NCBI GenBank assembly: GCA_003454335.1 | Contig: DMKK01000026.1 | Coordinates: 1 to 14,086, forward strand | DNA: 14,086 nt | Direction: 5' to 3' | DNA from: Gammaproteobacteria bacterium | GTDB lineage: Bacteria; Pseudomonadota; Gammaproteobacteria; UBA9214 | Shown here: in pieces, positions 1-6,809 of the stretch | How the letters are laid out: each line of letters begins with the position of its first letter | How positions within the stretch are numbered: the stretch's first letter is position 1 | The notes under the pieces: generated by a model | Told to the model about the DNA's origin: nothing | The model's database searches: none | The model's input: the letters and a program-made list of their open reading frames with translations, nothing else | Translations under genes and position numbers: made by a program

Positions 1-783
1 CATATTGGTTTTCATCCCCCGCAGGCCGAATATCACGCGACGATTACCTTCACTGGCAAGATATTCTGCTGCATTCAGTGATTCTTCCAGGGTGATGCCG
101 AAACCACGCTTCAACAGTACCGGAAATTCAGGTTCGCGCCCGATTGATTTGAGCAGCTCAAAATTCTGGGTATTGCGGGTACCAATCTGGAGCATTATTC
201 CGGTAGGGTGGCCTGTCAGTTCCAGCGCCTCGTGAATTTCACGCACATGGGTTTCATGTGTCACCTCCATGGCGATAACCTTGATGCCGTATTTCCCGGC
301 CAGTTCGAAAACATATGGAAGGCAGCTTTTACCATGGCCCTGGAACGAGTAGGGGTTGGTGCGCGGCTTGTAGGCACCCATGCGGGTACATTGCTGCCCG
401 TGTTCCTGCAGTGCCTGCAGCATGATTTCTACGTGCTCCGGTGTATCGACAGCACAGAGACCGGCAAAAATATTCAGGTTGTCCTGACCAAAACGCACCC
501 CATTGTAATCAAAGTGCGTCGGCCGTTTGTCGTCATGGTGTCGTCCGAGAACACGGTACTCTTCAGATACCCGCACCACACGTTCGACACAGGTAAAGCT
601 TTCCATTTCCTCAATTGACAGGCTTGCGGTGTCGCCAACGAGGTAAATTTCCGTCAGGGTTTGCAGGATGCCTTCTTCATTATGCACACGAGACTGTATG
701 TTGCTCAGGTTTGAGAGATAATCCATTAACTGCCGGTAATCGTCACCTGACTTGTCAGTATCGGTTTGTAGTATGAGGATCAT
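1..783 (-). CDS. 3-deoxy-7-phosphoheptulonate (DAHP) synthase, type I-beta-like, partial (C-terminus beyond left edge)
   Basis: Reading the minus strand from the ATG at 783-781 gives 261 uninterrupted codons to base 1. The full family length is about 350, so the C-terminal quarter is missing. Residues 1-90 resemble the small N-terminal regulatory/ferredoxin-like domain of type I-beta enzymes (MILILQTDTD...). The TIM-barrel core then follows, with FAGLCAVDT (106-114), the phosphoenolpyruvate-binding KPRTNPYSFQG (139-149), IGTRN (200-204) and LLKRG (223-227). The family condenses phosphoenolpyruvate and erythrose-4-phosphate, the first step of the shikimate pathway, in the cytoplasm. Odd points: the usual GPC is GLC (Cys110, the expected metal ligand, is kept), and the usual CERG motif reads GLRG (253-256). 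The start is supported by a GGGA about 8 bases upstream. Expression may be set by the structured leader at 784-910. Family assignment is firm. Whether it is the housekeeping enzyme or a specialised paralogue cannot be told. Confidence 0.9.
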   Translation of the reverse strand, partial: MILILQTDTDKSGDDYRQLMDYLSNLSNIQSRVHNEEGILQTLTEIYLVGDTASLSIEEMESFTCVERVVRVSEEYRVLGRHHDDKRPTHFDYNGVRFGQDNLNIFAGLCAVDTPEHVEIMLQALQEHGQQCTRMGAYKPRTNPYSFQGHGKSCLPYVFELAGKYGIKVIAMEVTHETHVREIHEALELTGHPTGIMLQIGTRNTQNFELLKSIGREPEFPVLLKRGFGITLEESLNAAEYLASEGNRRVIFGLRGMKTNM

Positions 784-872
784 GCGCTTTATCCCGGATT
801 GGTGTCTGAACTCCCGCTATTATCCATAAAACCATCCATAAAATCCGGGGAATTAACGATGGCGCCCGCCAT
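784..872 (-). other. possible 27-codon leader ORF upstream of DAHP synthase
   Basis: On the minus strand an ATG at 872-870 opens a 27-codon frame, starting MAGAIVNSPDFMDGFMDNSG. It ends with a TAA about 5 bases before the DAHP synthase start. The frame stays open upstream of the ATG to about base 930 without another ATG. It contains only two Phe and no run of aromatic residues, so it is not a classic aromatic attenuator peptide. No strong ribosome site is visible before its ATG. Its last codons lie inside the 3' arm of the long inverted repeat, so its translation could open that stem. It may also be a chance frame. Confidence 0.3.
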
Positions 873-910
873 GTCGAAGGGCGAGACACCAATACGGGCA
901 AGTTTGCCCG
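793..910 (-). promoter_or_regulatory. structured leader of DAHP synthase: long-range stem plus competing hairpin
   Basis: Bases 793-807 and 884-898 are a 15-base inverted repeat with one mismatch, separated by 76 bases. In the minus-strand transcript the 3' arm lies directly in front of the DAHP synthase ATG and includes the CCGGG that overlaps its presumed ribosome site. The 5' arm shares its CCCG with a second, perfect 7-bp hairpin (895-901 with 904-910), so the two stems cannot form together. This is the geometry of a translational or attenuation switch, though no ligand or known riboswitch class is recognised. A direct repeat ATCCATAAAA occurs at 822-831 and 834-843. The function is inferred. 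Confidence 0.4.
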
Positions 911-925
911 GTAAGGAGGGGATTG

Positions 926-955
926 CCGGTTACCGGCGTGATGCCCGGTAACCGG
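926..955 (-). terminator. 11-bp perfect hairpin after the small exported-protein gene
   Basis: CCGGTTACCGG (926-936) and CCGGTAACCGG (945-955) form a perfect 11-bp stem with an 8-base loop, 7 bases downstream of the stop of the minus-strand gene at 963-1259. Neither side has a T-run, so it is not a textbook intrinsic terminator. It may instead stabilise the 3' end of the upstream message or form part of the DAHP synthase leader. The same CCGGTAA core recurs at 908-913. Confidence 0.45.
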
Positions 956-962
956 TGGTTGT

Positions 963-1259
963 TCAGGGGTGCGTGTTTTTCGCGTGCTGGATAACAGAGT
1001 GGAGGACCAGGTCGTTTTCGAAATAAACCGTGTAACCGGTGTATTCCCAGCGTGAAATGGGGGGTTCACCGACTGCAGGCACTTCCTGTGCGGGTTCCCC
1101 GAATTGCTGACGGACCAGAGCCATGTTCAGTCCCTTACGTGGTGTCTGTATTGCCGGGGCTGACTGAATACCGTCAATCAACAGCACATCAGCTGATACC
1201 GGACCTGCAGCGATCAGGGCGAGGGTCATAAAAAGCAACACGGAACGGCAATAATACAT
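963..1259 (-). CDS. small exported hypothetical protein (98 aa)
   Basis: The frame has an ATG at 1259-1257 preceded by a good AAGGAG five bases upstream. The product starts with a signal peptide (basic R5, hydrophobic 7-19, predicted cleavage after VSA, residue 23), so the mature chain of about 75 residues should be periplasmic. Residues 39-92 (a PRKG motif, then a V..QFGEP stretch, PPISRWEY and VYFENDLVLH) match a pattern I recall from small conserved hypothetical proteins of gammaproteobacteria, vaguely like SmpA/BamE-type small domains. No function is established and I assign none. It lies between the DAHP synthase leader and the divergent dusA operon, and has its own promoter region at 1260-1340. 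Confidence 0.82.
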   Translation of the reverse strand: MYYCRSVLLFMTLALIAAGPVSADVLLIDGIQSAPAIQTPRKGLNMALVRQQFGEPAQEVPAVGEPPISRWEYTGYTVYFENDLVLHSVIQHAKNTHP

Positions 1260-1294
1260 AGATAACTCCTTGTTAATACGTGCAAAATACTGTT

Positions 1295-1345
1295 TATACC
1301 GGTTATGATTTGACTATAGCATCCAGCAACAGGATACAAAAGCAG
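1295..1345 (-). promoter_or_regulatory. candidate promoter for the 98-aa exported protein gene
   Basis: On the minus strand TGCTATAGT (about 1322-1314) is an extended -10 element (TG-n-TATAGT). A weak TTGTAT lies about 15 bases upstream. It sits about 55 bases before the start codon at 1259. Read by eye only. Confidence 0.35.
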
Positions 1346-1358
1346 GAATTTGTATAAT
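1310..1358 (+). promoter_or_regulatory. candidate promoter(s) for the dusA-arsenosugar operon
   Basis: In the divergent gap 1260-1458, TTGACT (1310-1315) is followed after 17 bases by GATACA (1333-1338). A consensus TATAAT lies at 1353-1358 without a clear -35. Either could start the plus-strand transcript, leaving a leader of 100 bases or more before dusA. I see no ArsR-type operator that I can recognise with confidence. Confidence 0.3.
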
Positions 1359-1443
1359 GTGACAGGAATCACCTGCCTGCGGACTATCTCCCTGCCCAGT
1401 AGCCGGATATCGGCAGACAACACGATTTTTAAAGAACCTGACT

Positions 1444-1450
1444 GGAGGAG
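1444..1450 (+). promoter_or_regulatory. strong ribosome binding site GGAGGAG pointing to an ATT start of dusA
   Basis: GGAGGAG is the strongest Shine-Dalgarno match in this region. Eight bases downstream, in the dusA frame, is ATT (1459-1461); no ATG, GTG or TTG occurs in frame at a usable distance. The GTG at 1486 has no ribosome site and lies inside the conserved N-terminal FSVAPM motif. Confidence 0.6.
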
Positions 1451-1458
1451 AAGGCAAT

Positions 1459-2502
1459 ATTTTTCCGCTAACACATCGATTTTCGGTGGCGCCGATGCTG
1501 GACTGGACGGACCGCCACTGTCGCTATTTACTGCGGCTGTTCACAACACATTCACTGCTCTACACAGAAATGGTGACATCCGGCGCGTTGCTGCACGGAG
1601 ATCCGGAACGCTTTCTCAGGCATGATGCGGCTGAACATCCGTTAGCACTGCAACTGGGAGGCAGTGATCCCGTGGCATTGTCTGAATGTGCGCGTATGGG
1701 TGCAGATTTTGGCTATGATGAAATCAATCTGAATGTCGGCTGTCCCAGTGACCGGGTGCAATCAGGGCGTATTGGCGCCTGCCTGATGGCAGAACCCGGG
1801 CTTGTTGCCGAGTGCATTGCGGCCATGAAACATGCCGTGTCAGTACCGGTAACGATAAAAACAAGGATTGGCATTGATAACAGGGACTCCTATGAAGAAC
1901 TTGCTCACTTCATTGCGTGCGTTCAGGCAGCAGGCTGTGACACCTTCGTCATTCATGCACGCAAGGCCTACCTGCAGGGACTAAGCCCAAAAGAAAACCG
2001 AACCGTTCCGCCGCTCAACTATGCGTTTGCTTGGCGCATTAAACAGGAATTTCCGGACCTTGAAATTATTGTTAATGGTGGTATCGAAAATCTCGATCAG
2101 GCGGCTGCCCAGCTGGATAAGGTCGACGGCGTCATGCTGGGGCGCGCCGTCTATCACAATCCCTCGTTGCTGGCGAATGTGGATGCCCGGATATTTAATG
2201 ATCCACACCCCGTACCGACATGCGCGGCGATTGTTCACAGCATGATTCCCTACATCGACAGGGAACTGAAACGGGGATCACGACTCAAACACATCACACG
2301 GCACATGCTCGGTCTGTTCCATGGGGTGCCCGGCGCACGCCACTGGCGGCGGCATTTAAGCGAAAATGCCCCGCAGGCAGATGCCGGTAGCGAAGTTGTC
2401 ATCCAGGCACTGGAGCAGCTGGCCAGAGCCAATGACAGCGCCAATGAGAGTGCCGGCGGTACAGGTTCACCAACAAGCGGGTACTATCATGGCCATGGAT
2501 AA
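1459..2502 (+). CDS. dusA: tRNA-dihydrouridine(20/20a) synthase DusA
   Basis: DusA is an FMN enzyme that reduces uridines 20/20a in the tRNA D-loop using NADPH. The protein aligns by eye along its whole length with E. coli DusA: RFSVAPMLDWTDRHCRY near the N-terminus, LQLGGSDP, INLNVGCPSDRVQSG with the catalytic Cys (residue 95 from the start used here), TIKTRIGID, IHARKA, SPKENR, NGGI and GRAVYHNP for flavin and phosphate binding, and ITRHMLGLF plus GARHWRRHLSEN in the C-terminal helical domain. About 30 low-complexity residues follow the domain. A GTG start at 1486 would cut off the conserved RFS; with the ATT at 1459 the protein has 347 residues and a normal N-terminus (FPLTHRFSVAP). Dus proteins are often linked to unrelated genes. 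Here dusA lies 31 bases before the flavoprotein gene and may head the arsenosugar operon. Confidence 0.93.
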   Translation: MFPLTHRFSVAPMLDWTDRHCRYLLRLFTTHSLLYTEMVTSGALLHGDPERFLRHDAAEHPLALQLGGSDPVALSECARMGADFGYDEINLNVGCPSDRVQSGRIGACLMAEPGLVAECIAAMKHAVSVPVTIKTRIGIDNRDSYEELAHFIACVQAAGCDTFVIHARKAYLQGLSPKENRTVPPLNYAFAWRIKQEFPDLEIIVNGGIENLDQAAAQLDKVDGVMLGRAVYHNPSLLANVDARIFNDPHPVPTCAAIVHSMIPYIDRELKRGSRLKHITRHMLGLFHGVPGARHWRRHLSENAPQADAGSEVVIQALEQLARANDSANESAGGTGSPTSGYYHGHG

Positions 2503-2533
2503 CTGCACCACTGCGTAGGCGCTGAAACAGGAC

Positions 2534-3952
2534 ATGACAACAAAACAGGATCTGATTGTTATCGGCGGCGGACCCGGCGGGCTGGTTGTGGCAAGTGTTG
2601 CCGCACAGCTTGGTCTCAAGGTGACGCTTATCGAGAAGTCCGGTCTCCTTGGCGGGGACTGTCTGCATACCGGTTGCGTACCGAGCAAGGCACTTATTCA
2701 CATGGCGCGCATTGCGCATGCGGCCAGGACCGGCGTCAATCAGGGCCTGTTATCGACGATGCCGGAGATTGATTTTAGCAAGGCCATTGACCATGTAAAC
2801 CGCGTAACAGCAAAGATACAAATCCATGATGATCCGGAACGGTTCCGTAATTATGGCTGTGATGTGCGTTTTGGCAAAGCCCGATTTATCAGTCAACATG
2901 AAGTGTCTGTTGATGATGGAGAGACCGTTACCGGCAGGCGCTTTGTCATAGCAACGGGATCCAGGCCGGCTATCCCGCCCATTCCCCTGCTGGAACAGGC
3001 CGGGTTTGATACCAATGAAACAATTTTCAAACGGCGTACGCTGCCAACCCGACTTGCAGTGATTGGCGGCGGCCCGATTGGTGTCGAACTGGCACAGGCC
3101 TTTACACGTTTTGGCAGCAAGGTAACCATCATCGAGATGGCAGACCGCTTGCTGATCAATGAAGACAAGGCGATATCACTGCAACTGCAGGAGGTCCTGA
3201 AGAAGGAGGGGATAGAAATCATCACTGCCGTGCAGGTGGCGGGGGTTCACCGGGAAGGTGATTCACGACAATTGAGGCTGTCAAATAACATGACCATTGA
3301 TTGTGACCAGATCCTGGTGGCCACTGGCAGGCGCCCGGTGGTGCACGATCTGGGACTAGAGGAGGCAGGCGTTGAATTTGGCCGAACGGGAATCACCGTT
3401 GACCGGCGTTTACGCACCTCGCAAAAACACATCTATGCAGTCGGTGATGTCTGCGGGCCGTACCAATTCACGCATATGGCTGAATACCAGGCCGGTATTG
3501 CGCTCGCCAATATTGCGTTTCGCATACCCCGGAAGACAGATTACCGCGTTGTGCCGCGGGTTGTTTATTCAGATCCTGAAGTGGCCTCGGCAGGCATCAC
3601 AGAGGACGAGGCGCTGGCACAGGGAATCAAGTATCATATCGCGGAATTTCCAATGGCAGAGGTGGATCGCGCCATAACAGATGATGCCGAGGCCGGACTT
3701 TCCCGGATACTGATCAGCAAGGGACGTGTGATCGGTGCAAGCCTGATCGGTCCACACGCAGGTGAACTGATTCATGAACTTGCGCTGGCCATGCAGGTCA
3801 ATGCCAAAGTAACAGCAATCTCCGCACTGGCACACGCCTATCCGAGCTATGCACAAATACATCGCCGGACAATAAATAAAAGCTATGCTCACTTGTTGCA
3901 ATCAAAAACGACCCGCTCGCTGGTCTGGTTGCTGAAGCGCGTGTTGCCCTGA
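2534..3952 (+). CDS. MerA/dihydrolipoamide-dehydrogenase-like FAD-NAD(P)H disulfide oxidoreductase
   Basis: A class I pyridine nucleotide-disulfide oxidoreductase of 472 residues, cytoplasmic. FAD is bound by VIGGGPGG (9-16) and by IYAVGDV near the middle. The redox-active pair is Cys43/Cys48 in GGDCLHTGCVPSK. A second Rossmann motif starting VIGGGPIGVE is followed by an acidic residue at the strand end (TIIE), which suggests NADH. The C-terminal dimerisation domain reads HAYPSYAQ (434-441), where lipoamide dehydrogenases have HxHPTxSE: the catalytic His is Tyr436 and the Glu is Gln441. Mercuric reductase also has Tyr there, but this protein lacks MerA's C-terminal Cys pair and ends in a basic/hydrophobic helix. 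It is therefore not a standard Lpd. Its position directly before arsS suggests a redox role in arsenic or thiol chemistry (inference). The ribosome site is weak (AGGA very close to the ATG). Confidence 0.9.
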   Translation: MTTKQDLIVIGGGPGGLVVASVAAQLGLKVTLIEKSGLLGGDCLHTGCVPSKALIHMARIAHAARTGVNQGLLSTMPEIDFSKAIDHVNRVTAKIQIHDDPERFRNYGCDVRFGKARFISQHEVSVDDGETVTGRRFVIATGSRPAIPPIPLLEQAGFDTNETIFKRRTLPTRLAVIGGGPIGVELAQAFTRFGSKVTIIEMADRLLINEDKAISLQLQEVLKKEGIEIITAVQVAGVHREGDSRQLRLSNNMTIDCDQILVATGRRPVVHDLGLEEAGVEFGRTGITVDRRLRTSQKHIYAVGDVCGPYQFTHMAEYQAGIALANIAFRIPRKTDYRVVPRVVYSDPEVASAGITEDEALAQGIKYHIAEFPMAEVDRAITDDAEAGLSRILISKGRVIGASLIGPHAGELIHELALAMQVNAKVTAISALAHAYPSYAQIHRRTINKSYAHLLQSKTTRSLVWLLKRVLP

Positions 3953-3971
3953 CCGATATTGACTAACATCC

Positions 3972-4937
3972 ATGCATGCAACCCTGCCATTACTGATACA
4001 CGATGATTTTCCTGCGATCACACGCAAGAAGCTGGAAATTCTGCAAGTCAATCTTGGCTACAAGTGCAATCAGTCATGTCTGCATTGTCACGTCAATGCC
4101 GGGCCCGGGCGTACGGAGATGATGGACCGGTCAACCGTCGAGGCACTGCTGCGCTTTATTGACGCCTCGACCGTCAGGACACTTGACCTGACCGGTGGCG
4201 CACCTGAACTGAATTCCCTGTTCAGAACGATTGTCACGGCAGCCCGCGAACGTGACATAGAAGTGATTGATCGTTGCAATCTGACTATTTTATTTGAACC
4301 TGGACAGGAAGAGACGGCTGAATTCCTGGCTGAAAACAATGTCAGGGTCGTGGCATCATTACCGTGTTATATCAAGGATAATGTTGACAGGCAGCGCGGT
4401 GACGGCACCTTTGAAACCAGCCTGAAGGCCCTGAGATTACTGAATAGCCTGGGCTACGGAAAGCCGGGCTCAGGCTTGCTGCTCGATCTGGTATTTAACC
4501 CGCAAGGACCGGTGCTACCGCCATCCCAGGAAGCACTGAAGCTGGACTACAAGCGTCACCTGGCTGAGCAATACGGCATCATCTTCAACCACCTGTTGAC
4601 CCTTGCCAATATGCCTATCCAGCGCTTTGGCAGTACCCTGATCAGCCGCGGTGAATTTGATGGCTACATGGCATTACTTAAAAGCGCGCACAAGGACGAC
4701 AATATCGACTCTGTTATGTGCCGCTCCCTGATCAGCGTGGACTGGCAGGGGTATGTCTATGACTGTGACTTTAACCAGATGCTTGACATGCCATTGCAGC
4801 TTGATGCCCGACCCAAGCTGCATATATCGGATCTGGCAGGTGTTGATTTGAATAACCAGGCCATCCATGTCGCCGGGCATTGCTACGCCTGTACAGCAGG
4901 GCAAGGCTCCGGTTGTGGCGGAGCACTGGAATCGTAA
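3972..4937 (+). CDS. arsS: arsenosugar biosynthesis radical SAM protein ArsS (Cys form)
   Basis: This radical SAM enzyme transfers the 5'-deoxyadenosyl group of SAM to dimethylarsenite, making the nucleoside precursor of arsenosugars. The 4Fe-4S cluster motif is Cys32, Cys36 and Cys39 (YKCNQSCLHCHVNAGP), followed by LTGGAPEL (73-80), which binds SAM. Further family residues are Cys102, Cys132 (SLPCYIKDN), Cys250 and Cys265 (VYDCDFNQML), and a C-terminal GHCYACTAGQGSGCGG (302-317). Some homologues carry selenocysteine in that tail; here the codon at residue 315 is an ordinary Cys. The 321 residues match the family length. The start fits the conserved N-terminus (MHATLPLL), although no clear ribosome site precedes it. 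It lies 19 bases after the flavoprotein gene and 25 bases before arsM. Confidence 0.95.
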   Translation: MHATLPLLIHDDFPAITRKKLEILQVNLGYKCNQSCLHCHVNAGPGRTEMMDRSTVEALLRFIDASTVRTLDLTGGAPELNSLFRTIVTAARERDIEVIDRCNLTILFEPGQEETAEFLAENNVRVVASLPCYIKDNVDRQRGDGTFETSLKALRLLNSLGYGKPGSGLLLDLVFNPQGPVLPPSQEALKLDYKRHLAEQYGIIFNHLLTLANMPIQRFGSTLISRGEFDGYMALLKSAHKDDNIDSVMCRSLISVDWQGYVYDCDFNQMLDMPLQLDARPKLHISDLAGVDLNNQAIHVAGHCYACTAGQGSGCGGALES

Positions 4938-4962
4938 TTTATTGATCATCAGGAGCCGGAAG

Positions 4963-6057
4963 ATGTCCATGAATGCAAAAGAAAGTGTCCTTGAGCGGTA
5001 CTCCGAGGGGGCCAAAGAGCGACAGGAATCACTGTGCTGCCCGGTATCGTATGATGCCGGACTGCTGGCCATGCTCCCTGACGAGATTATCGAAAAGGAC
5101 TATGGCTGCGGCGATCCCTCCCGATATGTGCAACCAGGCGATGTGGTACTTGACCTGGGGTCCGGCGGCGGGAAGATTTGCTACATGGCGGCCCAGCTGG
5201 TAGGTAAAACCGGTCAGGTCATTGGTCTGGATATGAATAATGACATGCTGGCACTTGCCCGCAAATACCAGGCGGAGATGGCTGCGCAATTAGGTAGCGA
5301 CTGTGTCAGCTTTGTTAAGGGACATATCCAGGACCTGGCTCTGGGTATCGATGCGCTGGATGAGTACTTGCAGGCCCATCCTGTCAACACTCATGAGGAC
5401 TATGCGGCATTAAAATCCTGGGAGACGGCACAGCGCAACGACAAACCGCTGATACCGGACCAGTCAGTAGATTTGGTGATTTCGAATTGCGTATTGAACC
5501 TGGTCGATGACCATGAAAAACAGCACATGATCAGTGAAATATTCCGGGTACTCAAGCCGGGGGGACGCGTAGCGATTGCTGATATTGTGAGTGACCAGCC
5601 GATACCCGAAAACCTGAAAAATGATCCCGAGCTCTGGAGTGGCTGTATCTCGGGTGCCTTCCGTGAAGATGAGTTTCTGAATGAATTTACGGCAGCAGGA
5701 TTCAGTGCCGTGAGCTATGATAAGTGGGATGCAGAACCCTGGCAGGTTATCGCGGGCATTGAATTTCGTTCAGTGACATTAACAGCCGTTAAACCCGAAA
5801 CCGGTAATAATCAGGCGAGTGATCGATGCCTCATTTATCGCGGCCCCTTTGCGGCCGTCGTTGATGACGATGGCCAAACCTATGTGCGCGGCCAGCGCGT
5901 CAACATTTCCGAGGCAACCCGCAAATTGCTGGTAAATCCGGCCTTCAATAATGGCTTCATTGATCTCTCGGCACCAGGTAACGAAATACCAGCAAGCGGT
6001 TGCTGCAGTGCCGGTAAATCGACAACACCGAAATCTTCAAAGGGTGGCTGCTGCTAG
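4963..6057 (+). CDS. arsM: arsenite S-adenosylmethyltransferase ArsM (arsenosugar-cluster type)
   Basis: It methylates As(III) with SAM, supplying dimethylarsenic to ArsS. The Rossmann methyltransferase fold has motif I LDLGSGGGKICY (63-74) and Asp90 (GLDMNNDM). The three Cys known to bind arsenic in ArsM have clear counterparts: Cys49 (YGCGDPSRY), Cys176 (ISNCVLNLV) and Cys228 (SGCISGAF). After the catalytic part comes an extra domain of about 60 residues (about 285-340) and a Cys-rich tail with two CC pairs (347-348 and 363-364, the last two residues). The start at 4963 has AGGAG seven bases upstream. The frame is open further upstream into arsS, but that extension has no ribosome site and would overlap it. 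The gene lies between arsS and the glycosyltransferase gene on the same strand. Substrate is inferred from motifs and context. Confidence 0.93.
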   Translation: MSMNAKESVLERYSEGAKERQESLCCPVSYDAGLLAMLPDEIIEKDYGCGDPSRYVQPGDVVLDLGSGGGKICYMAAQLVGKTGQVIGLDMNNDMLALARKYQAEMAAQLGSDCVSFVKGHIQDLALGIDALDEYLQAHPVNTHEDYAALKSWETAQRNDKPLIPDQSVDLVISNCVLNLVDDHEKQHMISEIFRVLKPGGRVAIADIVSDQPIPENLKNDPELWSGCISGAFREDEFLNEFTAAGFSAVSYDKWDAEPWQVIAGIEFRSVTLTAVKPETGNNQASDRCLIYRGPFAAVVDDDGQTYVRGQRVNISEATRKLLVNPAFNNGFIDLSAPGNEIPASGCCSAGKSTTPKSSKGGCC

Positions 6058-6089
6058 CCCGCCTGTCCCATCGTGTTCCCTAGTGAGAT

Positions 6090-6809
6090 ATGCGGGCTAC
6101 TACACAACAATTGTCAGTCATCATCCCGGCACTGAACGAAGCCGGGTGTATCCGTGAACTCTGTACTGCCTTGCAACCGCTGCGCAGCCGTGGTCATGAG
6201 GTCATACTGGTCGATGGAGGCAGTGACGATCAAACGCTTGCCCTGGGGACGCCGCTTGTTGACATAGCCCTGAGTTCCGCAAGGGGGCGTGCCCTGCAAA
6301 TGCGGACCGGCGCTGCTGCCGCCAACGGCACGATTCTCTGGTTTCTGCACGCGGATACCGGCGTGCCGGACAGTCCGGATCAACTGATCCTCGAGGCACT
6401 GGAGAATAGCCGCAACGACTGGGGGCGTTTTGATGTCTCGCTGTCGGCCAGGCACCTTGTTTTAAGGGGTGTTGCGCACCTGATGAACCTGCGTTCATGT
6501 ATAAGCGCCATTGCCACGGGCGACCAGGGGATCTTTGTACGCCGGTCATTATATGAACAGGTTGGCGGCATCCCGCCATTGCCCCTGATGGAAGACATTG
6601 CACTGAGCCGGGCATTGAAGCAACACAGTCGACCGGCCTGTATTCGGCAACGACTGGTAACCTCTGCACGGCGCTGGCAACAACACGGCATTACCCGCAC
6701 CATACTCACCATGTGGGGACTGCGTCTTGCCTATTTTATTGGCATCAGTCCCCATCACCTGGCGAAGTACTACGCGGCAAACCAGGAGTCCTGTCGGACT
6801 TCGGCATGA
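6090..6809 (+). CDS. TIGR04283-type arsenosugar biosynthesis glycosyltransferase (GT2 fold)
   Basis: A 239-residue family 2 glycosyltransferase-like protein. It starts with the nucleotide-sugar fold (LSVIIPALNEAG, 8-19; VDGGSDDQT, 41-49) and has a FLHADT DxD-like metal site (85-90), GDQGIF (144-149) and MEDIALSRALK (167-177) with the catalytic-site Glu/Asp. A hydrophobic stretch near the C-terminus (LRLAYFIGIS) may touch the membrane. This family is known from its co-occurrence with arsS and arsM, and is proposed to process the deoxyadenosyl-arsenic intermediate. Its reaction has not, to my knowledge, been shown. It follows arsM by 32 bases and its stop overlaps the next start as ATGA, so the pair is translationally coupled. 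The ribosome site is poor (GTGAG close to the ATG). Confidence 0.92.
   Translation: MRATTQQLSVIIPALNEAGCIRELCTALQPLRSRGHEVILVDGGSDDQTLALGTPLVDIALSSARGRALQMRTGAAAANGTILWFLHADTGVPDSPDQLILEALENSRNDWGRFDVSLSARHLVLRGVAHLMNLRSCISAIATGDQGIFVRRSLYEQVGGIPPLPLMEDIALSRALKQHSRPACIRQRLVTSARRWQQHGITRTILTMWGLRLAYFIGISPHHLAKYYAANQESCRTSA

Noticed and set aside
208..618. Plus-strand frame of 136 codons at the left edge
   Set aside because: It is antisense to the DAHP synthase frame, which has clear family motifs through this stretch; no ribosome site or recognisable domain.
755..1069. Minus-strand frame of 104 codons between DAHP synthase and the exported protein
   Set aside because: It overlaps both real genes in another frame, has Arg/Pro/Thr-rich random-looking composition and runs through hairpins.
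1350..1625. Plus-strand 91-codon frame before dusA
   Set aside because: It overlaps the start of dusA out of frame; the dusA frame carries the conserved motifs.
4870..4937. Selenocysteine (in-frame TGA plus SECIS) in ArsS, as in some homologues
   Set aside because: The codon at the expected place in the C-terminal CTAGQGSGC motif is TGT (Cys), and the frame has no internal TGA.
4867..4962. Upstream extension of the arsM frame
   Set aside because: It overlaps the arsS C-terminus in another frame, has no ribosome site and is not family sequence; 4963 has AGGAG.
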